Source of the DNA: Arachis hypogaea
Taxonomy: Eukaryota; Streptophyta; Magnoliopsida; Fabales; Fabaceae
Direction of reading: 5' to 3'
Assembly: GCF_003086295.3 (NCBI RefSeq)
Contig: NC_092038.1
Location: 97,805,837-97,869,836 of the forward strand
DNA length: 64,000 nt
The notes under the pieces are model-generated. The model saw only the letters and a list, made by a program, of their open reading frames with translations, searched no databases and was not told where the DNA came from. This document shows, piece by piece, positions 26,001 to 37,125 of this stretch; position 1 is the first letter of the stretch; each line of letters begins with the position of its first letter. The translations under genes and the position numbers were made by a program.

Positions 26001-26781
26001 TTGACCCTGTCAACAAAAAGAAAGATGAAATACCTGAGACAAGAATTAACCTGAACAAATTTGTTGTAAGTTATTTACATCATAGATATTTTTGTTTTAA
26101 ATTTATCAAACATGATTAGAATTTGGTTCATTAGAGTTGGTGATTTAGATTCACTTGATTGTTAAGTGTTCAGTTGAGTTCTATCTTGTTAAGGGTTTCT
26201 GGATTTACTTTTTGTATCCTTTTTAGGGATTAATAGTATCCCAGATGAGGGTTTTTTGCTGGGGCAGAACCCTTGATAGAGGACAGAGAGGGAGTTGAAG
26301 TAGAGTATATCAAGTTCAACGGTCAACGAACAAAATAAAAATCTTTCTTTGCTATAGTGCTATTTTTAATGTATTTTATTGTGTATCCTATTAATCATAT
26401 TTTACTTATTTCTTGCTTAGTTATGATTGTGGGATATACGTGATGAAATGGCTGAAAACAATTGATCCTCAAAAGATCAAAATAAGGGAGAGGTATCAAG
26501 ATAAAAACTGGACACAAGTAAGTAATTTCTAAATTAATAAAATTCGGTTCATTTCTTAAGTAAGTTAGGTTCAGATTAACTAATTCCTTTCAATTGAATT
26601 GTAGGAAGAAATTGATGCCTTCAGGTGCGAATATGGTCCAAACATTCTGTTCCAAAAAATTAAAAAAATAAGAGACCAAGTGATTCAGGCATCTGAAGCC
26701 ATAAGACTCCCGAAGCCATCTGCCGCCCTCTCAAAAGCCCTTTTTTGTAAACTCACATCTGGGGATATAGACAGTAAATAG
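23086..26781 (+). pseudogene. Ulp1-like (C48) SUMO protease of MULE, 3' part
   Basis: Several exons can be followed: Lys/Glu-rich linker exons repeated at 23288 and 23590 (both …KQPQRVV/KQPQRLA… then …RKLV), then VVSAVCIIFNDRKCCWFEEE (25550-25632), the NFMLENHGIDYIDP exon (25710), LFVLVCNGGHWWLWIADVKK with LDP (25924-26066), YDCGIYVMKWL (26421-26518) and a last exon ending at TAG 26779-26781. The C48 triad is visible: His of GGHWW, Asp of LDP, Cys of YDCGIY. Such proteases cleave SUMO-type isopeptide bonds; the family is carried by KI-type MULEs. Breaks: an extra T in the run at 26252-26257 shifts the exon before the Cys exon, and its 3' splice border reads ACAAAATAAA with no GT. Continuous with 14390-15714 before the LTR insertion. 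Confidence 0.75.
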
Positions 26782-27220
26782 GTTATAGTTTCTTTGACTC
26801 GTTGTAATTAACACTATTTTGTTTAACTTGTTTAAAGAAGCAAACACTTATTCTTTAATGTATATATGTGAATATTAATGTAAACGTTAATGGAAATCTA
26901 ATGCTAATGTATATATGTGAATGTTAATGGAAATCTAATGTTAATGTATATATCTGTTGGAACTGTCTGGGCTACTATTTTTTTCTAGGTTCAAAGTGAA
27001 TAGATTGAGGGTATTTATCAAACATCAAGAGACCCAAAAAACACAAATGAACAGAAAATAATTCACTAGATGAACCAAAAGTAGATCAATTTCAGAAACA
27101 CTTAAACTCTTTGACATAAAAAAAAAGTGACTATTCAGTAAAGAATAACATCAATCAAAAATTAACCCTCCTATAACCTCAATGAACCAAATTTTACTCA
27201 TACATGAATGGAAAATTATG
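26782..27220. other. Spacer between convergent MULE genes
   Basis: About 440 bases between the stop of the Ulp1-like gene (+) and the stop of the FAR1-like gene (-). It holds three short repeats of GTATATATGTGAAT…TTAATG (about 26860-26950) and no coding sequence. Confidence 0.6.
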
Positions 27221-28850
27221 TTAGTAAAAACTAAAACTCCTGTAATCCTTCCTGGGATCATTCATATCCTGTGCAGCGTAAAGCTGCAACTTGACTGAAT
27301 CATTGATCCACCGTCTAAAAGGTTCAGTTGAAAAAGACAAAAATAAATCATATATTAGCAAAATGAATAAATGAATTTTCCCTTAAGCAAAATCAATATT
27401 ACCTCGCTTGGAGCTAGCTTTTTCTTTTTCTTTGTTACATTTGCGATCTTTTTTTCCATGTTTGATCCCAGCCTGTTCTTAGGACGACCTCTTGTTCTAA
27501 CACGTGGCAGGCTTTGGAGGTCGTTCACATCATTCAACGTCACTTCTTCATGAAATAACGAACTTTTCCTTTGCTTTTCACTTGATATTCTTGCATCTTG
27601 GCCATGACATTGTCAAAAGCCTGATGCAGAATTTCGGTCAGCTTCTCGGAGTCTTAACGCAAATTTGCAAATGTTATGCGGCTGAAACACCAAATCGTCG
27701 AATCTCTTGCTTCTTGGCACCAATAGAGGCTCGTCTTGGCTGCTTTTGATGTGTGTGTGCCTCCTCTTTATGTTCTTTCTCTAGGGTTCCAATAAATATT
27801 TCAGTGCCACTTTATCTACTCGTTCAAAGCTTAGGACGCTCAGGGAATGGCGGCACAATATGTCCCTTGACTCGAACAGCAGGCACTGGCACTTTACTTC
27901 TCGTGATACTGCATCGTAGGTGACAAAAAACTTGTTGATTGTGGAGTTAGAAACTTGCTCTACGACTTCGTATGTCGTAAAACCTAGGTTGGAGTGCATT
28001 GATCTTGTGATACAGTTCACCTTTCCTCTAAATGGTGCTTGAACTTCCTTGAACTTTTCGTGAGTATACATGTGCTGAAATTGAGCCTCTATTACTAATT
28101 TTGTTGCACACAGTATTACGATGTGAAAATCTGCAGCATCAAATTCTCGCTCTCTGTATTCTCTGCTTGCTAGGAAATTATCGTATTGCATCACAAATTG
28201 AATCAATGAGCTATTTCGTGTGATGAACTTGTTGAAAAATGTATGCATGCTTTCACTCCTTTGTGTGTCCTGGACCAAAAGTGGTCATCCAGATAAACTG
28301 GAATCCATAAATGGTGATCTTCACATAACTCTGCAGAATGAATTGAAAACATGAGCTCGGATAAACCAAAAGCTATGCACGTTTTAACAAAAAAAGTAGC
28401 AGCATCAAATAATTCGAATTAAAACCTTGGTTACCTGAGAGCCACTTATTGCCTCCGATTTCTTACTTTGTGACAAAATCGTTCCAATTTTTGTTGAATG
28501 CGTCTTTTGTGAACGACTTCCAAATGATGTTACTCATCTCTTGTTCGATTCCTTCGTGTCTCTTGTAGCCATTTAGTTTGCCTGGAATCTTCTTCATGAT
28601 GTGCCAGATGCACCACCGGTGAATTATTGTTGGCATGCACATCTCGATGGCCCTTTGCATCGATGGGCATTGGTCGGTGAGAATGCCTTTTGGTGCCTTC
28701 CCTCCCATACAACGGAGCCAATACTTGAATAGCCATTTGAATGATTGGATGTCCTCATTTTTCATCAGAGCGCATCCAAGAAGTGTCGACTGACTGTGGT
28801 GAATCAAGCCCACAAAAGAACCAAAACCCAGATTGTACTTACAAAAATGG
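27221..28850 (-). pseudogene. FAR1-related (MULE-type) transposase remnant
   Basis: Minus-strand pieces in order: GSFVGLIHHSQSTLLGCAL through GKAPKGILTDQCPSMQRAI and HRWCIWHIMKKIPGKLNGYK (28840-28463), the MULE DDE region with its second Asp in LTDQC. Next come NDFVTK then TAA, an intron (GTAACC…CTGCAG), and a TQRSESMHTFFNKFITRNSS segment (28278-27781) leading to a SWIM-type zinc finger (KCQCLLFES…LCRHSLSVL). The tail has the basic motif RVRTRGRPKNRLGSN (27500) and a last exon ending at TAA 27221. Missing: FAR1 DNA-binding domain and first catalytic Asp. Broken by a TAA after VTK, a one-base shift near 28275 and a stop near 27781. Family members are phytochrome-A signalling factors or active MULE transposases; this one looks transposon-derived. 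Confidence 0.8.
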
Positions 28851-29224
28851 ACACTGGCAACAATTATGAACCGAAATGTGTTGCTTGTGTGAACCTAAGA
28901 CTTAATTTCGGTGAACAATTATGAACCAAAACCCAAGAAATTCATTGTCATTGGAACAACCAACAATACCCATAAAATTATTTAGAAGTCACTACTCCAT
29001 TACAATAACAAACAAGTCGTAACAGTGATAGTAGTCATTGACTTCTCAAAAAACAAACTAAACAATTTAGAAACACCTAATTAAGATAAAAATCACTTTC
29101 ATACTGCACGAGATATTACCAAAAACCAAACTAAGAAATGTGTATCATCGTAACCAAAACAGCAAATCTAAAAGTTGTGCAAACATGAAATAACAAAAAA
29201 TGCAAATAGCCTTCATCCTAGATC
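28851..29224. other. Spacer between two MULE genes
   Basis: AT-rich, no ORF. GAACCAAAA/GAACCGAAAT words recur (28870-28940), like the GGTTCATT words of the Ulp1-MULE introns, so part of it may still belong to that element. I could not find a terminal inverted repeat here. Confidence 0.4.
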
Positions 29225-31630
29225 TTATTTTTGCGTTGTAGCTACTTGCATTGTCCCACCTCCACTTGGGCCACCTGGGCACTTGGTGTAGTTGGGCCAG
29301 CACTTCTCCCAGGAACTCCTCTTAGGACCAGTTTTGAGGGTCTTAGGCCAAGTGCATGTTGTTGTCCCAGACTTGGGGTTAGCATGAACTATAGAAACTA
29401 CCCTCTCATAGCTTGGCTTGCAACATTCATTGTTTCTGTTGAGGCCATAGGGGTTATATTTGGGTCTTGGAGTTGTATCTGCATGAGTAGGGATTTATTG
29501 TTGGAATGCATGAATTAGAGGGTTTTTTTTTCGTGGTGGTGGTGCTCGTGTAAGTTGGGCTGGGATCTGCCCTCTAGTTGCAGCAGTAGCAGTATCTTTT
29601 TCTGCTTCTATAGCTACTGCCTCATCAGCCATATCATCAAGCTCTCTTTGACAACTTCTACTATTATGGCCACTCTACAACATGTTAACATGTCTTGGTG
29701 TAAATATATAAATAGTACAAGTATTTTCAAAATGAACACATAGAAAAACACATTCATACCTCACCACAGTACCTGCAAATTATTGCTCCATATGTCCTTT
29801 TAAGCTTGTGTAGGTTGGGGTTAGGTCTTGCTTCATTTCTGTCCCTTTTTTTTTGTTGATCTGCAAATAGGTTTTTTGTAATGGAGAAGTAGTACAGAAA
29901 ATCCGTCAGCCTTACCCCAAATATGCATTGCACAATATCGATGATGGACTTCGGACATTACCTCCTTCATGGTCGGAATGAGACCCTATAAAGTCACAAT
30001 CAACAAGAGAATTTGTACCAATATTAATCATGAAGACAATGCATAATCAAAGAAATTTGAGTAATTACCTTTTGTTAGTCACTCGTGAAGTTCCCAAACC
30101 AAAGTGTAGGAGTTCATGAAACCATCTCTAATTGTCTCTTGTCTTTGAGTCAACAATTGCATACGCAATGGGAAAGATCTGATTGTTAGGATCTTGCCCC
30201 ATTTCTATAAGCAACTATCCACTATGATATCCCTTTAGAAATGTCTCATCTAGTCCAATAAATGATCTACAACCTTATACGAATCCTTATTTGCAAGCAT
30301 CAAAACATATATAAAGTCTCTTGAAAAATGGGAGAGAATCAGGCATAGGAGTTGTGTCCATGTCCATAGTGGCTCTTGGTTAGCTATCAAGAGTGCAAGA
30401 ATGTAATCTCTCAACTCAGCATACTGTTCCCTCTCCGAGCCCTCAATATTCTCCTTTGCCTTTTTCATTGATCTCTGTATCTTCTCGTAGTTAATAGTGA
30501 CACTAAACTCTCTCTTGAACCAAGCTCCAGCTTTAGCAGATTTAAGTCTATGTTGGTCCCTTAACTTCTCCTCCAATTATTCAATAACCCACTTTCTATC
30601 AACTGATTTGTTAGTGTACTCTCTTGTACAAACATACTGATTCACAAAAGTTTTTACTTGAAAGTTCCTTGGTTCATTAGACCTTGAACAATAGATAGTC
30701 CAAGGACAGTTAACATCACAGCAAATAGCCTTGCACTTCTTAGGCTCCACTCGGCTAAACATGATACTCTTTCCAATTTGTATATTGAACTTCCTAACAG
30801 CTCTTTTAAATTGGTACATAGTATCAAAATCCATCCCAAGCTCTAAATGTACTGACCAAAAAATAGTATTTGGATTTTCTTGAGGCCAAACAGTGTGGTC
30901 TGGCTCATAGTCACTGTCACAATCTGAGGAATAAGGGTTGTGTAACTCCTCATACTTATACTGATGGTAATCTGGGTTAGAGTTGTCATCATCACTTTTT
31001 GAAGACTCAGTCATGGACGAGGGACATATATCTTAGGAGCTTCACCGCTGTCTCCTTGCACAAAGGTTTGTCTAGTCGGAGCTGGCCTCTTGTAAGAAGC
31101 TTTTCTGTTCTTTTGCTTGCCTCTTGATTGTTGGATAGGGACCTCATTTTGTGCAACTTGGGATTGAAGTTGAGCACTAGATTCAGATTGAAGCACTGGT
31201 TCACTTTGTGTGGTTTGGGCTTGGGCTGCAAGTGGTGGATTAGCTTGTGTAGGTTAGGCTTGGGTTACATGTAGATTTGGTTGGGTTTGGGATTGAGCTC
31301 CAGTGGCTAGATCAAGTTGTGTATGATTTTGGGTTTTAGGTTGGCCTATTTTAGATTTTGGTTATGTTGCCCTTTGGTTGGGTCTTCTTGTTGAAGTTAA
31401 GGATTGTGCAACAGATATTTGGGATGAATTTTGGCTACTGTGGTTGTTAGTTTTTTTTTTGTCTTAGAACAGGTTTTCTGGTTGGTGTTACAGTCCTGCT
31501 GGGTGATTCGTGTAAGGTCTTTACATTCACAATGGATGGTTCTATTTTTGAGGTAGGCACTTCTTCTGCATCTACATCAACCACTTCAACCTCAGATGGA
31601 ATGTCAATAGTGTGCACCCAATACACATGT
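29225..31630 (-). pseudogene. MuDR-type transposase, C-terminal three quarters
   Basis: Minus-strand order: …TIDIPSEVEVVDVDAEEV (31640-31580), a low-complexity linker, MuDR DNA-binding domain LELGMDFDTMYQFKRAV…CPWTIYCSRSNEP…FQVKTF (30900-30620), KREFSVTINYEKIQRSMKKA (30520), the DDE-region segment GQLLIEMGQDPNNQIFPIAY (30200) with a stop after SKTRDN, GLIPTMKEVMSEVHHRYCAM (29980), a split CCHC knuckle (CRYCGE… GHNSRSC, 29780-29650) and a Pro-rich tail ending at TAA 29225-29227. Lesions include a frameshift at 31012, a stop at 30574 and the stop after TRDN. The N-terminus continues past two insertions at 35613-35751 and 36997-37125. An inactive mudrA-like gene. Confidence 0.8.
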
Positions 31631-32344
31631 TGTAACACCCTCCCTATCAGAATGTCATACTTTTGGCTGCGCCACTCTGATAGCAAGAAGTATTACGACG
31701 ACTTCATAAACTTAATAATAAAATAAGAGCGTTTGACTCGAAACCGTATCGTTGTTTTCTTTGAAAAATTGAAAAAATACTTTATCTTGAAAATAGACAA
31801 GCATATACATATCTACAAAAGTTCTTACATAAGTAGCTTATGAATATAATATACATACAGAACATACATTTCCTGTCCCTCTTTTAAAATACAATATTGA
31901 TGGCGAGGGAAAAATAAATAACAATTAAACTAATATAACAACAAAATTGTATAATCAAAGTTGCGATTAAACTCTTCGTAAGTCTCTTTGTTCGTCTCTT
32001 GAAAAGATGAATTGTAGGGGGTGAGAACCTAACCACACGATCTCACCACGGAGTTTTAGAATTGTCATAAGAAGATATTTAATAAGAAAATTATTTTCAA
32101 CCTCAGTGATTATCGTTTACTTATGAATCCTTTGAAAACCGATGGTTTAACCATTAAAAATTCAAAACATAATTCATTCCTTTCTAAATAAATCAAACTT
32201 AAAACATATAATCTTTAAAACCAAATCCTTTTAAATGATTACTTCAAAAGAAACTTCGAATTTTTTATAAAATTTCGGCAGCATCTTCTCTAAAACTCGG
32301 ACTCTCCTACCTTTACGGGTCTCATCAAAACCGTATTTTCCAAC

Positions 32345-33970
32345 TGATGAGCGGATAATTTATACGCTTTTTGGCATTGTTTTTAGGTAGTTTTTAGTAA
32401 GTTCAAGCTTCTTTTAGGGATGTTTTCATTAGTTTTTATGTTAAATTCACATTTCTAGACTTTACTATGAGTTTGTGTGTTTTTCTGTGATTTCAGGTAA
32501 TTTCTGGCTGAAATTGAGGGACTTGAGCAAAACTCTGAAAAGGGATATGCTGTTGGAATCTGACCTCCCTGCACTCAAAATAGATTTTCTGGAGCTACAG
32601 AACTCCAAATGGCGCGCTCTCAATGGCGTTGGAAAGTAGACATCCAGAGCTTTCCAGAAATATATAATAGTCCATACTTTATTCGGAAATTGACGACGTA
32701 ACTTGGCGTTGAACGCCAAGTATATGCTGCTGTCTGGAGTTAAACACCAGAAACACGTCATGATCTGGAGTTGAACGCCCAAAACACGTTATAACTTGGA
32801 GTTCAACTCCAAGAAAAGTCTCAGCTCGTGGATAGACCAAGCTCAGCCCAAACATACACCAAGTGGGCCCCGGAAGTGGATTTATGCATCAATTACTTAC
32901 TTCTGTAAACCCTAGTAGCTAGTTTATTATAAATAGAACTCTTTACTATCATATTATCATCTCGGGATGCCTAGTCCTTAGACCTTCATGGGGGCTGGCC
33001 ATTCGGCCATGCCTGAACCTTTTACTTATGTATTTTCAACAGTGGAGTTTCTGCACACCATAGATTAAGGGTGTGGAGCTCTGCTGTACCTCAAGTTTCA
33101 ATACAATTATTATTACTTTCTATTCAATTCTCTTCTATCCTTATTCCAAGATATACGTTACACTTAACTTTGATGAATGTGATGATCCGTGACACTCATC
33201 ATCATTCTCACCTATGAACGCACGTGACTGACAACCACTTCCGTTCTACCTTAGGCCGGGCGCATATCTCTTAGATTCCCTAACAGAATCTTCGTGGTAT
33301 AAGCTAGATAGATGGCGGCATTCATGAGGATCCGAAAAGTCTAAACCTTGTCTATGGTATTCCGAGTAGGATTCTGGGATTGAATGACTGTGACGAGCTT
33401 CAAACTCCTGAAGGCTGGGCGTGATGACAAACGCAAAAGAATCAAGGGATTCTATTCCAACCTGATTGAGAACCGACAGATGATTAGCCGTGCTGTGACA
33501 GAGCATAGGAACGTTTTCACTGAGAGGATGGGATGTAGCCATTGACAACGGTGATGCCCTACATACAGCTTGCCATGGAAAGGAGTAAGAAGGATTGGAT
33601 GAATGTAATAAGAAAGTAGAGATTCAAGAGGAGCACAACATCTCCATACGCCTATCTGAAATTTCCACTATTGATTTACATAAGTATCTCTATCCATTTT
33701 ATTTTCTGTTTATTTTTATTAATCATATTTGATTTTCTAAATTCCATAATTTTATCCTCCTGACTGGGATTTACAAGATGACCATAGCTTGCTTCATACC
33801 AACAATCTCCGTGGGATCGACCCTTACTCACGTAAGGTATTACTTGGACGACCCAGTGCACTTGCTGGTTAGTTGTGCGAAGTTGTGAACCATGGCATTG
33901 ACACCAAGTTTTTGGAGCCATTACCTGGGATTGTTGAAGTGAAAAGAATGAATCACAATTTCGTCCACCA
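32345..33970 (+). mobile_element. Solo LTR, TGATGAGCGG family, with TSD CCAAC
   Basis: It starts TGATGAGCGGATAATTTATA and ends TTTCGTCCACCA, flanked by CCAAC at 32340-32344 and 33971-33975. Length is 1626 bp, the same as the LTRs at 55632-57261 (1630) and 58468-60099 (1632). There is no internal region or second LTR, so this is a solo LTR. It lies inside the TGTAACACCC solo LTR and is therefore younger than that insertion. Confidence 0.92.
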
Positions 33971-34139
33971 CCAACCCGTTCTCATCCAGCTTCAATATCA
34001 AACAACTCCAGTGTTAAATCATTTTTCAAAATCGAACCAGCTTCAATATTAAATCATTTTCAACTCTCAAGTCATTACCAATAAATCAAACCAACCGTTT
34101 CTCAAACTCTTTTCAATGGTTTCAAACCCAAGTCATTTC

Positions 34140-34144
<5 letters not shown>

Positions 34145-34212
<68 letters not shown>
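34145..34212. repeat. (TA)n microsatellite
   Basis: A TA run interrupted once by TTGA, within the outer solo LTR. Confidence 0.9.
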
Positions 34213-34216
<4 letters not shown>

Positions 34217-35612
34217 TTTCCAAAATAAAATCACTTTTCAGTATAAACTTTCAATAACCGCACGCCAACTCAAGAAAATTAACAATTTAATCAAGCAGAC
34301 AATTTCATTTATCCAAAGCAATTCAATTCAATCCATAAAACTCACGTAATCACCAAAAAATATATTTTTGCATCAATATCGATTTATAACAATTCTCATA
34401 AATAAAATGAGATTAAGGAAAGCACCTTTACCTCGATTGTTGGAACTCGAAATTCTAAAACGAGTCACAAACTCGTTTTCTCTCGGCTCGCAATGGTCGC
34501 AGCCACAACCACAGCTTCAAACCACTTTCACAACAACCACAACAAAACCTCAGTGTATGATAACAGAGCAGCGACTAAAGGGGTTTCCGGAATGTAAACA
34601 CTTACCGTAACAAAGGAGTAATAATGACTGGACCAAACTGCAGAAGCTTTGGCGGTGGTCCCGGCAGCCACAAAACTGTCCCGGCGGCCAGACACACAGC
34701 AACACAATCTTCTCCTCCTCTGGCAGTGACACACGTGGCGGCAAGCTCCATGTTTCCTCTCTCCCGCTCAATCTCCTCTTCCTAGCAACCCCAACGGCGA
34801 CAGCGGCGACGCAGCAGTTCGGCCACGGGGTCTCCCTCGGCAATGATGGATCGGCGGTGATAGCTTCGCGGTGAGGGCGCGACTGGGCGCGGTGGCAGCG
34901 CGCGGTTCCTTCCTCCTTCGTGTCTCTCTTTCTCGCCTCAGATCTAATTCGCAATGGCGGCTTTGAGGCCAGTCGGCGGCGACTTCTTCCTTGGCTCCCT
35001 TGCGATGGCAAAGCAGGAGAACGGTGGCGAAGATCCTCCCAGCGGCAGCTCTGGCTCAGCGACGCCTCTCTCTCTCTCTCCGCGATAGTGGCGCGGTCCC
35101 TTCTCCCTTCCCGGTCTCTCTTTCCTTTGTTTCCTTTTGTTTTTCTGCAGCTGCTGCTGTGTTAATGAGTATATGGGGGAAGGAGATAGCGGTGGGTGGA
35201 TGGCGGTGGAGATTAAGATTTTGTGTGTGGGTTTTGGAGATTTAGGGTATTGATTTGGGAATTAGAGTTTTTGTAGAGTATTAGTTAAAAACCAAACTTA
35301 ATCCAATAATAATATCTATAAAAATACTATTTAATTATCAACCTAAAATTTATTTCCGAATAAATATTCTAATTCAATAATTAAAGATAATAAAAATCAA
35401 TTTTCTTTATAATCATAAAATAAAGTTAAAAATCTAATTATTCAACTTAAAGCATATAAATTTTTTATTATTGTTCAATTACTAAAATTTTAAATCATAA
35501 ATAAAAATTGCTTAATTTATATATAAAATTTCTTAAAATATAATCTTAATTAAATATAATAAATCATAAATAAATTTATCATTATTTTTTTTTGGAAATC
35601 TGGGATCTTACA

Positions 35613-35751
35613 CATGTATCACTCTATCATCATTCCTAATTGTATGTTCATACATGTTAACCACATCCATGTCAAGCCTAATTAGCTTAAGAGCAATACC
35701 ACCCCCTGTCTTAGACTTCTCCCAGTAAAAGTACTTCCAATGCATATATCT
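35613..35751 (-). pseudogene. MULE transposase N-terminal segment
   Basis: On the minus strand it encodes RYMHWKYFYWEKSKTGGGIA, continuing …DMDVVNMYEHTIRNDDRVIH. It is continuous with the frame at 31625 (…VYWVHTIDIP) once the solo LTR is removed, and with 36997-37125 once the hAT-like element is removed. Confidence 0.75.
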
Positions 35752-35929
35752 AAGATTCTAAAAACTGGACCGGATCGACCCATTCAACCAGATTAATCGA
35801 GAACTGGTCTTTTGATCGGTTCGAATGATGTCTAAAACTATTCTACAAAAAACCAGTAAAAATTGGCTGAACCAAGGATTAACTGTCAAACCGTTTGAAT
35901 TGGGCCATTTTTTTGGATTACCAGTTCGG

Positions 35930-36007
<78 letters not shown>

Positions 36008-36988
36008 TAAAAAAATTCAAAACCCTTTCTCCTTTCTCATACCCCCTTTCTCTTTCTCTCTCTCTCTCTCTCACTCTGTGCTCCCCCAACCTTAAATCCT
36101 TCTTTGAACCCAGCCACCATTCTCTTTCGAAGTTCAAACTCACCCACCGCCTTCTTCATCGCCAAAAACTCACGTTCTCACGTCCACAGCTGTCTCACCG
36201 CCGCCGTCGCATCTGCTCTAGTTGCCATCCCGACTGCTCAAACTCGTCTCCTCCGTTGCAACGCATTTCATGTTGACACTCCACTCTTCTGTCTCCCTTG
36301 TTCTACCGTCGCCATTACTCAAGCTCGTCTCCTTCATCTTGTTCCTCCGTCGCACAGTCCCTGTTCTGCCGCGCTCCAAGGTTAACCAATTTGAGCTTGT
36401 TGGGCTCTTCAAAGCTTGGGAGTAAGGTTTATCTTAGTCGTACTTGAACCGGGCAACTTCCACTCGAACTCCAAAATTTAGACTACTGTAAAGATAAACT
36501 GGCATAAGAAAATTTCAAGAGGGATGGCCCTCCCTGCTCCAGTTCGCCACGCTCTATCTCATGTGTCCGTCGTGCTCCCTCTCCCTCACTTCTGTGCTCT
36601 ATGGTGTGAAATTTATTTTTAGTTATTCTTGTTTTCTAAGTTAATTGTTATGTGTCTGAGTTAATTTTCTGAGGTAGTTATTATTGATTGTTAATTTTTT
36701 GAGTTTAGTGTGTTCTTGAGTTTGTTATATTCCTTAGCTTTTCTTGTTGACTGTCTCCGATTCTTGTTCTGGTATGACTTGTTCTGGTATGGTTGTTGAT
36801 ATGTTGAGGTGTCTTCTATTCTTGTCCTGATATGGCTGTTGATACGTTGAGGATGGTTGAATTTTTAATAATTTCATTTTATATTTAATTGAACTGATTC
36901 AATCACGGTTTGATTCTGGTTAGACCATTAAATCATTGAACTTGTCATTCAACCGGTTTATTGACAGGTTCAGTTCTCCCAACCTTGT
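35752..36988. mobile_element. hAT-like non-autonomous element, 1.24 kb, 8-bp TSD
   Basis: The left end AAGATTCTAAAAACTGGACC and the reverse complement of the right end (ACAAGGTTGGGAGAACTGAACC) form an imperfect inverted repeat. ATATATCT flanks it at 35744-35751 and 36989-36996; 8-bp duplications are typical of hAT elements. AACCGGT/GGTTCGA words recur near both ends. Inside are a TA microsatellite (35933-36006), a TC run (36052-36072) and a GC-rich 350-bp stretch (36090-36430) with short frames but no recognised domain. No transposase. Confidence 0.7.
35933..36006. repeat. (TA)n microsatellite
   Basis: TA repeats with two TAAA interruptions, inside the hAT-like element. Confidence 0.9.
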
Positions 36989-36996
36989 ATATATCT

Positions 36997-37125
36997 CAAG
37001 TCTTTGAATAACCCCTCCATAAAAAAAGATTCAACATATCGATATTGACTCTGGATATTAATGAGACTTCACCTCCAGTGTATACCAAAATTCCTTTGAA
37101 TTTCTGCATCCTTTTCCTATGGTGA
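36997..37125 (-). pseudogene. MULE transposase extreme N-terminus
   Basis: On the minus strand it reads FVHHRKRMQKFKGILVYTGG then EVSLISRVNIDMLNLF, the N-terminal block of mudrA-type proteins in legumes. A small indel near 37022 shifts the frame before the join to the next segment. I found no start codon with confidence. It is the upstream end of the gene whose body lies at 29225-31630. Confidence 0.6.

Larger units (their letters stand above)
31631..35612. mobile_element. Solo LTR, TGTAACACCC type, with 5-bp TSD
   Basis: It starts TGTAACACCC and ends GGGATCTTACA (TG…CA), flanked by CATGT at 31626-31630 and 35613-35617. Without the inner insertion it is about 2.35 kb and has no internal coding region, which fits a solo LTR of a chromovirus-like Ty3/Gypsy element (such LTRs are long and start TGTAACACCC). 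Removing it joins the MULE reading frame as …RVIHV|YWVH…. GC-rich open frames at 34368-35245 lie within the LTR and show no known domain. A TA microsatellite sits at 34145-34212. Confidence 0.85.

Noticed and set aside
34368..35245. Several overlapping frames in both strands of a GC-rich stretch
   Set aside because: They lie inside the outer solo LTR and have Arg/Ser/Leu-rich low-complexity products without domains.
31631..35612. DNA transposon with inverted ends TGTAA…TTACA
   Set aside because: The 5-bp target duplication and TG…CA ends of an LTR fit a solo LTR better; inverted similarity is only a few bases.
36104..36425. Overlapping 60-90-codon frames
   Set aside because: Inside the hAT-like element; no domain, and strong shadowing between strands.
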